DNA of 64,000 nucleotides from Gordoniibacillus chartarius (lineage in GTDB: Bacteria > Bacillota > Bacilli > Paenibacillales > NBRC-103111): contig NZ_JBHLWN010000022.1 of the NCBI RefSeq assembly GCF_042432825.1, forward strand, positions 62,001 through 126,000. Direction: 5' to 3'. This document shows positions 16,701-23,748 of this stretch, one piece after another. Each line of letters starts with the position of its first letter. Position 1 is the stretch's first letter. The position numbers and the translations under genes were made by a program. A model generated the notes under the pieces. The model did no database searches and was not told the DNA's origin. It saw only the letters and a program-made list of their open reading frames with translations.

Positions 16701-17351
16701 TCGGAGATGCTGTCCGCCGTCGGGCAGCTGGCAGCGGGCATCGCTCACGAGATCCGCAATCCGCTGACCGCGCTCAAAGGGTTTACGAAGCTGATGGCGA
16801 CGAGCGAATCGAACAGATCCTACATTTCCATTATGCTGGATGAGCTGACGCGAATCGAAGACATTGTAAGCGAGCTGCTGTTCCTGGCGAAGCCGCAAGC
16901 GGTCGATTTCAAGTCGAACGACCTGGGCGCGATTATGGGAGACGTCATGCTGATTGTCGACACGCAGGCGATCATGAGCAACGTCGAAATCAAGATGGAT
17001 ATCGAGGATCAGCTGCCTACCGTGTATGGGGTAGAGAATCAGCTGAAGCAGGTGTTCATCAATTTGCTCAAAAATGCCATCGAAGCGATGCCGAACGGCG
17101 GACAAATTCGGATTGACATGAAGCAGCACTCGAGTGAAGGGGTGCAGATTGTCATTGCGGATAACGGGGTCGGGATTCCGGAGGAGAAGCTGGCCCGTCT
17201 GGGTGAGCCGTTCTATTCGACGAAGGAGAAGGGGACCGGACTCGGGCTGATGGTTACGCTGAAAATTATTGAAAATCACCGCGGCACCGTGACATTTACA
17301 AGCGAACTGGGCAAAGGCACGGTAGTGCAAATATTGCTGCCGGTAAAATAG
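13713..17351 (+). CDS. CheB-CheR-coiled coil-PAS-histidine kinase fusion
   Basis: 1212 residues. CheB-type methylesterase domain (about 28-215) with the catalytic set visible: Ser38 in GIGASAGG, His65 in QHLSPNY, Asp157 in GTGSDGSRG. CheR-type methyltransferase (about 235-495) with SAM loop VWVAGCSTGEEAYS and DLITCRNMLIYL. A coiled coil follows (about 685-760; NEELQATNEELVAANEELQ), then two PAS domains (about 770-870 and 885-1000), then HisKA with His1012 in AAGIAHEIRNPLTAL and an HATPase (N box NLLKNAIEAMPNGG, G boxes DNGVGIPEEK and TGLGLM). No transmembrane segment or receiver is present, so the protein is cytosolic; no response regulator is adjacent. ATG 13713 has TAAGGAG 9 bases upstream. 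The partner protein and signal are unknown. Confidence 0.9.
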   Translation: MGNDYIIPHVPDAQVSRQSHDDSMGLEVPFYVVGIGASAGGLEALEVFFDHMEPNSGMAFVVIQHLSPNYRSFMAELLSARTSMQIIPAEHRMKVMPNCVYLIPPRKTMTISKGRLELADSEAQTGMTFPIDLFLRSLAQDCGERAIAIILSGTGSDGSRGIVDVKQAGGMVLVQDDQSAKFDGMPNSAKLTGIVDQTLAPQHMPQALLQHIKVLAENGFTNSLPGNTLEKVNMDLHLNYIFDLIKQASGIDFNYYKRNSVYRRLERRMVLNNISSLGEYTEFLYQNPMELAALRKDLLIGVTHFFRDPEAFHILRVKALPLIFKEKEADKEIRVWVAGCSTGEEAYSVAILFKRYMEQHNVDYTVKIFATDLDKESIEFAGQGLYPESTMKNMPSELLERYFVKEDDLYRVTKEIRKMVLFAPHNIIKDPPFSNLDLITCRNMLIYLQSEMQRKVLSLFHFVLNPKGFLFLGPSESIGRLTNQFESTDRRWNIFQHKRANHQDFENAMDVRKELEGADKLEKMAANRVYPSVTEERQYKKADDLYKILVEEHMYPCMLIDENNDIIHLSGKINPYLNLAKGKPSWNLHKMLNPHLSVAIATAVQKVRKDHQPEIVYKNVKAAESEPELYVNLFVRPFSKKFKTTEKLVLVEIQQAETLNAKPRTGEEMEYDVASNVSQRVIDLEFELQRAEETLQATIEELETSNEELQATNEELVAANEELQSTNEELQSVNEELITVNTEYQYKIQELTDLNNDMNNLFVSTNIATVFLDKNMCVRRFTPAVTKEINLMEIDHGRPIAHISHNFYYDEMVEDARRVLLNVTPVEREVESKTGHWYIMRMLPYRTLEQHANGIVITFIDITELKLANNELIKLSNAIEKSPSVTVIADAAGYIEYMNPYFTELTGYSQDELLGKPIWSLNEWSATEPSLETVQKLLSEGRMWQGELENRKKNGEVYWESVKLLPVKDRKGHIVQYLKVAEDITEQKLAEELLRKSEMLSAVGQLAAGIAHEIRNPLTALKGFTKLMATSESNRSYISIMLDELTRIEDIVSELLFLAKPQAVDFKSNDLGAIMGDVMLIVDTQAIMSNVEIKMDIEDQLPTVYGVENQLKQVFINLLKNAIEAMPNGGQIRIDMKQHSSEGVQIVIADNGVGIPEEKLARLGEPFYSTKEKGTGLGLMVTLKIIENHRGTVTFTSELGKGTVVQILLPVK

Positions 17352-17357
17352 AGCGAA

Positions 17358-17382
17358 GAGAGGACCCGTTCCTCTCTTTTTT
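17358..17382 (+). terminator. Rho-independent terminator of the kinase gene
   Basis: GAGAGGA (17358-17364) pairs with TCCTCTC (17370-17376), followed by six T. Confidence 0.85.
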
Positions 17383-17396
17383 CATTTGAGCGGCCT

Positions 17397-17612
17397 TCAG
17401 GGAAAATCGGAAATAGGAAGCCGCTGCTTATTCGGCATATACTTGTTCTGAAGCTGCACCCAATCTTCGCGAAGATTGGGCCGGTCCAGCAATTCGATCA
17501 GAAGCGGCTTCGGCAAATAGCCTAATGTCATCTGTATGCGGCGGTTGGTAGCGTCGATCTTGGAACGGGTCATATGCAAAATATCGTTAAGGTCATACAG
17601 CCGATCGTTCAT
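17397..17612 (-). CDS. Small hypothetical protein, 71 residues
   Basis: ATG at 17612 with AGAGAGGG about 9 bases upstream. The sequence is mixed and helical (LNDILHMTRSKIDATNRRIQ), without signal peptide, Cys pairs or a recognised motif; LLIELLDRPNLREDWVQLQN follows. It converges on the kinase terminator. A soluble cytosolic protein of unknown role; the good Shine-Dalgarno and lack of an overlapping gene support it. Confidence 0.6.
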   Translation of the reverse strand: MNDRLYDLNDILHMTRSKIDATNRRIQMTLGYLPKPLLIELLDRPNLREDWVQLQNKYMPNKQRLPISDFP

Positions 17613-17954
17613 GGCACTTACCCTCTCTGCAGTAGGTTAATATCTCCAAACACAAGAAATATAATAAAACAAGGGAAAAGGGCTGTAAATGAAAAAGAAT
17701 CGACGATGTTCGCCGCTAATTCGGCGGAAATCGTTGATTTTGTCGTTTTTTTAGATGTATCGACGTTTTGGTGGCGAGATCCGATTTGTCGATGGCAGAA
17801 TGGGATCGCTCAATGCAACGCTGATTTTCGTCGATCCGGCCAAGCAGCCTCCGCTGAACGAGCTGGAGTCGATGGATGTAATCGGGTATCGTTTTCCTTG
17901 TCACCTCACCGCAGCCTCCCGAATGATTGTCGAAAAGTGATCTGTTTTTAGCAT
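17613..17954. other. Non-coding stretch, no convincing gene
   Basis: A-rich to 17700, then mixed. Two short overlapping open frames exist (17755-17940 plus, 17716-17904 minus), but neither has a ribosome-binding site or a recognisable family. The right end carries the terminator of the leftward SRAP gene. Confidence 0.5.
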
Positions 17955-17982
17955 AAAAAACAGCCCCGCCGAAGGCAAGGCT
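17955..17982 (-). terminator. Rho-independent terminator of the SRAP gene
   Basis: On the minus strand AGCCTTGCC pairs with GGCGGGGCT (two G-T pairs) around a TTC loop (17962-17982), followed by a T run from 17961 down to 17955. Confidence 0.75.
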
Positions 17983-17997
17983 TAAATAAAAATCAAC

Positions 17998-18681
17998 TTA
18001 AATTTTTAGAAGGGGCAGGCGCAGATCAAGCTCTTCCACGCAGTCAGGCTCCTCGTGGTCGGTACTGTTCACCCGCTGCGAGACGGGATAGGCGCGCATG
18101 GTCTCGGCAGGCGCCGGCCGCAGCAGGAAGCGCAGACGGTTCTTATCGGTCAGCGACGGGTCAAGCCACTGCTCGATCCCCTCTTCATCCAAAATGACGG
18201 GCATCCGATCGCTCATCGATTCGACGACCCGATTCGCCGCCGTAGTCAGCACGGTACAGGTGCGGATTTCGTAATCGTTCTGAGGAGACGCCCATACCTC
18301 GTAGATGCCGGCCATCCCGAAGACGCGGCGGTTCGTCGTGACGATGCGCATCGGCTGCCGGGTCTTGCCGTCTTCCCCTGTGCGCCAGACGTAGAAGCCG
18401 TCGGAAGGAATGACGCACCGATTTTTCACATAAATGCGCTTGAAGGCCCGCTTCTCGTCCATCATCATGCTGTCGGCATTGATCGCGTCCTTGCCCCAGA
18501 ACGGGACGAGGCCCCAGCGGAATTCGTCGAGCCACCGTTCGCTGCCGTTCGTGATCACCGCATGGATCGTTTGGCGGGGGGATACGTTATAGCGAGGCTT
18601 GTAGAACGTCAGCACTTTATCGATACGGAACTGCTTGGCCAGCTCGGGCACATCCGTCGTCAGCGAAAATCGTTCGCACAT
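17998..18681 (-). CDS. SRAP family abasic-site peptidase (YedK/HMCES type)
   Basis: 227 residues. SRAP proteins crosslink through the N-terminal Cys to abasic sites in single-stranded DNA and protect them during replication. The family needs Cys at position 2, so the second of two adjacent ATGs (18681, giving MCERFS) is chosen over 18684; AAGGTGG lies upstream of both. Other marks are RYNVSPRQTI, RWGLVPFWGKD, NADSMMMDEKRAFK with the active-site Asn and Glu, RCVIPSDGFYVW, and the TTAAN/SDRMPVIL segment with the catalytic His replaced by a DRMPV context; all are usual in Bacillota copies apart from that detail, which should be aligned. It is divergent from the BmrCD-type operon leader. Confidence 0.9.
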   Translation of the reverse strand: MCERFSLTTDVPELAKQFRIDKVLTFYKPRYNVSPRQTIHAVITNGSERWLDEFRWGLVPFWGKDAINADSMMMDEKRAFKRIYVKNRCVIPSDGFYVWRTGEDGKTRQPMRIVTTNRRVFGMAGIYEVWASPQNDYEIRTCTVLTTAANRVVESMSDRMPVILDEEGIEQWLDPSLTDKNRLRFLLRPAPAETMRAYPVSQRVNSTDHEEPDCVEELDLRLPLLKI

Positions 18682-18774
18682 CATCGAGCACCACCTTGTT
18701 GGTTTTTTCCAGTATTTGCTCGTTGGGAATAATTATGCGCCGGCGGCGGCGAATCGTTATAGTTATTTTCGCCG

Positions 18775-18804
18775 TTGACACGGCTGTCAGGTCGATGGTA
18801 CATT
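18775..18804 (+). promoter_or_regulatory. Promoter of the ABC-transporter attenuator leader
   Basis: Perfect TTGACA (18775-18780), 18-base spacer, TACATT (18799-18804), 55 bases before the leader-peptide ATG. Confidence 0.55.
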
Positions 18805-18859
18805 GCACATGTAGATGATTTCCAAATAACTGGATGGACGGAAAGGGGTGGAACCCGGT

Positions 18860-18964
18860 ATGCGAATGATGAACCTTACTGCTGTTCACGGCAAGCCGCA
18901 TATGGGTATCCGTAACCGATCCGCGCACAATCTTGACGGACTCGTCAAGGTTATGGCCCGCTGA
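18860..18964 (+). CDS. Putative 34-residue leader peptide (BmrB-like role)
   Basis: ATG 18860 to TGA 18964, preceded by AAAGGGG about 11 bases upstream and by the TTGACA promoter. The peptide starts MRMMNLTAVHGKPHMGI and ends LDGLVKVMAR. It is followed by four hairpins, the last a terminator, and then by the exporter genes. In B. subtilis the bmrCD exporter genes are preceded by a leader peptide, BmrB, whose translation controls attenuation in response to ribosome-targeting antibiotics. The equivalence here rests on architecture, not on sequence similarity. Confidence 0.6.
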   Translation: MRMMNLTAVHGKPHMGIRNRSAHNLDGLVKVMAR

Positions 18965-18969
18965 AGCTG

Positions 18970-19106
18970 AGGCGCATGGTTACGGTAGAGGCTCTCTGCG
19001 TAATCATGCGCCTTCTTGACGGCTTGCCGCTCCCGGCAGGCCGGTCATACGAATCCGGCAGCGGATTCACAAAGGCGTATCGCTACTCGAGCGGTATGCC
19101 TTTTTT
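18970..19106 (+). promoter_or_regulatory. Four-hairpin transcription attenuator before the ABC exporter
   Basis: Hairpin 1: AGGCGCATG (18970-18978) with CATGCGCCT (19005-19013). Hairpin 2: GGCTTGCCG (19021-19029) with CGGCAGGCC (19034-19042). Hairpin 3: GAATCCG (19051-19057) with CGGATTC (19062-19068). Terminator: AAAGGCGTATCGCT (19071-19084) with AGCGGTATGCC (19090-19100), then six T. The terminator lies 54 bases before the exporter ATG. Hairpin 1 begins 6 bases after the leader stop codon, so a ribosome stalled near the end of the leader would cover it. Confidence 0.65.
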
Positions 19107-19159
19107 GCTGCTATTGAAAAGTTGGAGACTTGGAATGAAGGAAGGAGAGGACAGCGCTC

Positions 19160-20905
19160 ATGTTCATCGTATTGAGAAAATTAAGCTGGTTCTGGCGGCT
19201 CGAGTGGAAGCGGTACACGTCGGCCGTGCTGCTGCTGACGCTGGCAGGGATTATCGACGTTATTCCGCCGAAGCTGATCGGCTATTCGATCGACGGACTG
19301 CATCAAGGCACGCTGGGCGGCAGCCAGTTCTACAGTGTGCTCGGCTTCTGGGCGGCGCTGACGGTAGTCGGCTATGCGATTACGATTGTGTGGCACTACC
19401 AGCTGTTCGGCGGCGCATTCGTGCTGGAGCGGCTGCTGCGAAACCGGCTGCTGGGGCATCTTGTTCGCATGACGCCCACGTTCTTCGAGCGTAACCGAAC
19501 CGGCGACCTGATGGCGCGGGCGACGAACGACCTGCGTGCCGTTTCGACGACGGCGGGCTTCGGGATCCTTACGCTGGTTGATTCCAGCTTGTTCATGGGA
19601 ACGATTCTCGTCGTGATGGTGTTTATGATTTCATGGAAGCTGACGCTGGCGGCACTGCTGCCGCTGCCTTTGATGGCGATCGCGATGCAGGTGTACGGCG
19701 CCCGCATTCACCAGCGTTTTACGGATGCGCAGGATGCGTTCGGCCGGATGAACGACGAGGTGCTGGAGACGGTGGCCGGCGTGCGGGTCATTCGCGCGTT
19801 CGTGCAGGAGCGGGCGACGGAGCGGAATTTTGCGGCTATGACAGACGATGTGTATCGGAAAAATGTCGCCGTCGCCCGCATCGATTCCCTCTTCGAGCCG
19901 ACAATCAAAGTGCTGGTCGGCCTCAGCTACTTGATCGGGCTGTGCTACGGCGGGTATCTCGTGTTTCGCAGCGAAATTACGCTCGGCGAGCTCGTGTCGT
20001 TCAACGTCTTTCTGGGGATGCTGATTTGGCCGATGTTCGCGATCGGCGAGCTGATCAATATTATGCAGCGCGGCAACGCTTCGCTGGACCGGGTCAATGA
20101 GACGCTGGGCTACAAGCCGGATGTTGAGGATGCAGCGGTGAACCGGACGGTTGCTGTGCCGGAGACGATCGCGTTCGAGCATGTGACGTTCCGTTACCCG
20201 TCGTCTCCGATCGATAACTTGGTGGATGTGTCCTTCAAGCTGAAGCGGGGCGAGACGCTCGGCATCGTCGGGCGGACCGGCAGCGGCAAGACGACGCTGC
20301 TGCGCCAGCTGCTGCGGGAATACCCAGTCGGCGAAGGTGCGGTGAAGGTATCCGGGGTGCCGATCGAGCAGATCCCTCTCGACCAAGTTCAGGGGTGGAT
20401 GGGCTACGTGCCGCAGAACCCGGTCCTGTTCTCCCGCACCATCCGCGAAAATATATGGTTCGGCCGGACGCCGGGCACGGAGGAGGAGCTGCAGCGCGCG
20501 CTGGAGCAGGCATCGTTCGCCGCCGATATTCAGCATTTGCCGGACGGACTCGAGACGCTCGTCGGCGAGAAAGGCGTAGCGCTGTCCGGCGGGCAGAAGC
20601 AGCGGGTGTCGATCGCCCGGGCGCTTATCATCGACCCGGAGATTTTGCTGCTGGACGATGCGCTGTCCGCCGTCGACGCCAAGACCGAGGCGCATATTAT
20701 TGAGGCGATTCGGCGCGAGCGCGCGGGCAAGACGACGCTGATTACGACGCATCGGCTTTCGGCCGTGCAGTATGCCGACCGGATCCTCGTGCTGGATGAA
20801 GGGCGCGTTGTGGAGGAAGGCACGCATGAGGAGCTGCTCGCCTTGGGCGGCTGGTACAAGGAGCAGTACGACCGCCAGCAGCTGGAGCAGCAGATTGAAG
20901 GCTAG
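19160..20905 (+). CDS. bmrC: ABC exporter half-transporter, BmrC-like (degenerate site)
   Basis: 581 residues: six-helix ABC type-1 exporter membrane domain (about 15-310) and a nucleotide-binding domain (335-575). Walker A GRTGSGKT is residues 371-378; signature LSGGQKQR starts at 475. Walker B is LLLDDALSAVD, with Asp replacing the catalytic Glu, which marks the degenerate-site subunit of a heterodimer and matches BmrC of B. subtilis. It should pair with the BmrD-like protein at 21611 to pump drugs out of the cell. AAGGAGAGG lies 9 bases before ATG 19160. It sits downstream of the leader-peptide attenuator, so expression is probably induced by translation inhibitors (inference). Confidence 0.9.
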   Translation: MFIVLRKLSWFWRLEWKRYTSAVLLLTLAGIIDVIPPKLIGYSIDGLHQGTLGGSQFYSVLGFWAALTVVGYAITIVWHYQLFGGAFVLERLLRNRLLGHLVRMTPTFFERNRTGDLMARATNDLRAVSTTAGFGILTLVDSSLFMGTILVVMVFMISWKLTLAALLPLPLMAIAMQVYGARIHQRFTDAQDAFGRMNDEVLETVAGVRVIRAFVQERATERNFAAMTDDVYRKNVAVARIDSLFEPTIKVLVGLSYLIGLCYGGYLVFRSEITLGELVSFNVFLGMLIWPMFAIGELINIMQRGNASLDRVNETLGYKPDVEDAAVNRTVAVPETIAFEHVTFRYPSSPIDNLVDVSFKLKRGETLGIVGRTGSGKTTLLRQLLREYPVGEGAVKVSGVPIEQIPLDQVQGWMGYVPQNPVLFSRTIRENIWFGRTPGTEEELQRALEQASFAADIQHLPDGLETLVGEKGVALSGGQKQRVSIARALIIDPEILLLDDALSAVDAKTEAHIIEAIRRERAGKTTLITTHRLSAVQYADRILVLDEGRVVEEGTHEELLALGGWYKEQYDRQQLEQQIEG

Positions 20906-21090
20906 GGAAGCGGCTTGGCGGGCGGCTTCGGCCGCAGACGTGTCGGCATCGCCGGTGAGCGCATGAGGCAGCCGTTCGGCGATTGCGGGGCCCGGTGGCG
21001 TGTGGAATGTGGCTAATAAGCCGTACCGGTTCCGGTGACTGATGCGCGCGCTGTTGCCCTTACCGCTGCCGGTGCGGGTGCGAGTTTCCG

Positions 21091-21288
21091 TGGCAGTACC
21101 AGTACCAGTACCAGTGCCAGTACCAGTGCCAGTGCCAGTACCAGTGGCAGTACCAGTGGCAGTGGCAGTGGCAGTGCCAGTGCCAGTGCCAGTGCCAGTG
21201 CCAGTGCCAGTGCTCAGTGGCAGTACCAGTACCAGTGCCAGTGCTCAGTGGCAGTACCAGTACCCAGTACCAGTGTAACTGCCAGTAC
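21091..21288 (+). repeat. Hexanucleotide microsatellite CAGTAC/CAGTGC
   Basis: About 33 units of CAGTAC, CAGTGC or CAGTGG in head-to-tail order with a few slips (such as CTCAGTGG near 21214 and 21245). All three plus frames stay open, one giving a Val-Pro repeat, but nothing suggests translation. It lies in the 705-bp gap between the two ABC genes; in B. subtilis their homologues are immediately adjacent. Confidence 0.9.
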
Positions 21289-21374
21289 CTGATGCACGCC
21301 TCGGAGTGGGATGCCTTCTCTTCGTGGGGAGAGCCGGCGGCGTAGCCAGGCATCCTCCCCGTGCCACGGACTTC

Positions 21375-21600
21375 GCAATAAAATAACGGACTTTCACGGT
21401 CTTATTCATGAGCAATTAAGCGGCTCCCGCCCGATAACGGTTTGCCAGGGTCTTATTTTAGATCAAACGGCAAAAAGAGGGGCGGTAATCGCAAAATAAA
21501 TCCCTCCCAGACCGCTATTATGCGTGGAGTGCGGTTTTGCGGCCAAATAGCGGTCCCGCAAACCGTTGTGGCCATCAATCCCCCATTTTAAGTAAAGTAG
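21375..21600. other. Intergenic segment with dispersed AATARCGG-type motifs
   Basis: A+T-richer than the neighbours and without a gene. Variants of an AATAACGG/AATAGCGG word, and GGTCTTATT twice (near 21398 and 21450), recur in both orientations. It may be a degenerate intergenic repeat or hold the second ABC gene's own promoter; no clear -35/-10 pair was found. Confidence 0.3.
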
Positions 21601-21610
21601 GTGATTGCCT

Positions 21611-23698
21611 GTGAAGCATCAGACGGGCAAACGACTGTTTCAATATGCTTGGACGTTTCGCAAGCCGACGATTCTCGCCCTGATTATGCTCTTCGCGGCC
21701 GTATGCGCCGAGCTTGCCGGGCCGATGATCGCCAAGCAGATGATCGATACGAACATTCTCGGCATCGAGAAGCCGTGGTACGAGACGGCCGACGCCGGCA
21801 GCCCCTATGCGGTAGCGTACAACGGCAAGCATTATGTTCGTGAGGACCACGCTGCCGCCGAGGACATGGCTCCGTCTAAGCAGGTGCATGTGCTGCAGGT
21901 CGGACGCGGCTTCGTCTTCTTCGAAGGGCAGCTGGCGTTCGACGGCAAACGGAGCTTGCAGGACGGGACGCTGACGTTCGAGAAAGACGGCCGGTCGGCG
22001 AGCTATGCGGTTCGGACGTTAAGCGCGGGCGAGCTGTATCCGTTTTACAGGCCCGAATTCGGCAGCTTGCTGGCGCTGGCGGGCCTATACTTCGGCTTGC
22101 TGCTGCTCGTCGCGTTGTTTACGTTCGGGCAGCGCCTGCTGCTGCAGACGTCGGCGAACCGGATTATCCAAAATATGCGCAACGACGTATTCGCACACAT
22201 TCAGAAGCTGCCGATTCAGTACTTCGACAACTTGCCCGCGGGGAAGGTCGTCTCCCGCATAACGAACGATACGGAATCCGTCCGGGAGCTGTATGTCGCG
22301 GTGCTGGCCAACTTCTTCTCCGGCATCATCTATATGGTAGCGATCATCGGCGCGCTGTTCATGCTGGATTGGAGACTGGCGCTGATCGCGCTGCCGCTCG
22401 TCCCGATGATGGTGATATGGGTCATCGTCTACCGGCGCTTCGCCGCAGCGTACAATCATAAGATCCGCGAGCGCCTGAGCGACATTAACGGCATGATCGC
22501 CGAGTCGATTCCGGGAATGCCGATCATCCAAGCGTTCCGCCGCCAGAAGATGACGCTCAGCGAATTCGGGAGCATGAACGATGATCACTTCCGCTATCAA
22601 AATAAACTGCTGATGCTGAACTCCATCACGTCGCACAATCTTGTCAACGTCGTGCGGAACGTTGTGTTCATTGCCGTCATCTGGATGTTCGGCGGCGGTT
22701 GGCTGGGGGCGGCCGTCACGGTCGGCGTGCTGTATGCATTCGTCGATTATATGAACCGGATGTTTCAGCCGATCGTCGGCATCGTTAATCAGTTGTCCAA
22801 CTTGGAAACGGCTCTCGTCTCGGCGGAGCGGGTGTTCGAGCTGCTCGATCAGAAAGGCATCGATGTGGCGGACGGCTCCATGCCCCGCTACCGCGGCAAC
22901 GTCAGCTTCGAGCATGTTACGTTCGCCTACAAAGACAAGGAGTATGTGCTCCGCGATATCTCCTTCGAAGCGAAGCACGGCGACACGGTGGCGCTTGTCG
23001 GCCATACCGGCTCCGGGAAGAGCTCGATATTGAATTTGCTGTTCCGGTTCTATGAGGTGAACGAGGGACGCATTCGAATCGACGGAATGGACCTGCAGGA
23101 CATCCCAAGGCAGCAGCTGCGCCGGCATATGGGTATCGTGCTGCAGGATCCGTTCCTGTTCACCGGCACGATCGCATCCAACGTATCGCTCGGCGATCCG
23201 CGAATATCGCGCGAACGGGTCGAACAGGCGCTTAGGGAGGTCGGCGCCTACGACATGTTCAGCGCCCTGCCCGGCGGCATCGACGAACCGGTAATCGAGA
23301 AGGGGGCCACACTGTCCGCGGGGCAGCGGCAGCTCATTTCCTTCGCCCGGGCGCTCGCCTTCGACCCGGCGATCCTCATTCTCGATGAAGCGACCGCCAG
23401 CATTGATACGGAGACGGAGGCGGTCATCCAGCGGGCGCTGGACGTGCTCAAGCAAGGGCGGACGACGTTCATCATCGCCCACCGGCTGTCTACGATCCGC
23501 AGTGCGGATACGATTCTGGTGCTGGACCGCGGACGTATCGCGGAGCGTGGCAGCCACGACGAGCTTATGGCGCTGCAAGGCCGTTATTACCAGATGTACC
23601 TGCTGCAGTCCGGGGAGAAGCCCGGTGTGCAGCCCGGCACCCAGCCCGAGCGAAACGGCTTAACGCCCTCACTCTCTGCGAGCCCCCGCAACCTGTGA
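21611..23698 (+). CDS. bmrD: ABC exporter half-transporter, BmrD-like (catalytic partner)
   Basis: 695 residues from GTG 21611, chosen because AGGTGAT ends 6 bases upstream; a TTG at 21605 is in frame but abuts the Shine-Dalgarno. After the first membrane helix there is a ~110-residue extracytoplasmic insertion (about 50-155), a feature of BmrD/YheH. Five more helices follow, then the nucleotide-binding domain (from about 435) with Walker A GHTGSGKS, signature LSAGQRQL and canonical Walker B ILILDEATASID with catalytic Glu. The canonical Glu here and Asp in the partner fit an asymmetric heterodimeric drug exporter. The C-terminal ~25 residues after the domain are Pro/Gly-rich. Co-transcription with bmrC would have to cross the microsatellite. 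Confidence 0.9.
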   Translation: MKHQTGKRLFQYAWTFRKPTILALIMLFAAVCAELAGPMIAKQMIDTNILGIEKPWYETADAGSPYAVAYNGKHYVREDHAAAEDMAPSKQVHVLQVGRGFVFFEGQLAFDGKRSLQDGTLTFEKDGRSASYAVRTLSAGELYPFYRPEFGSLLALAGLYFGLLLLVALFTFGQRLLLQTSANRIIQNMRNDVFAHIQKLPIQYFDNLPAGKVVSRITNDTESVRELYVAVLANFFSGIIYMVAIIGALFMLDWRLALIALPLVPMMVIWVIVYRRFAAAYNHKIRERLSDINGMIAESIPGMPIIQAFRRQKMTLSEFGSMNDDHFRYQNKLLMLNSITSHNLVNVVRNVVFIAVIWMFGGGWLGAAVTVGVLYAFVDYMNRMFQPIVGIVNQLSNLETALVSAERVFELLDQKGIDVADGSMPRYRGNVSFEHVTFAYKDKEYVLRDISFEAKHGDTVALVGHTGSGKSSILNLLFRFYEVNEGRIRIDGMDLQDIPRQQLRRHMGIVLQDPFLFTGTIASNVSLGDPRISRERVEQALREVGAYDMFSALPGGIDEPVIEKGATLSAGQRQLISFARALAFDPAILILDEATASIDTETEAVIQRALDVLKQGRTTFIIAHRLSTIRSADTILVLDRGRIAERGSHDELMALQGRYYQMYLLQSGEKPGVQPGTQPERNGLTPSLSASPRNL

Positions 23699-23748
23699 TA
23701 TGATAGATTCATAGTGAGCGGGCAGTCAGAGGGGAGACTCCAGTCCAA

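Noticed and set aside
15273..17330. 685-codon open frame antisense to the kinase fusion
   Set aside because: Mirror of coding sequence with Arg/Gln/His-rich composition and no family match.
21042..21278. Val-Pro repeat protein ORF over the hexamer array
   Set aside because: All frames are open because of the repeat; no ribosome-binding site and no non-repeat coding sequence.
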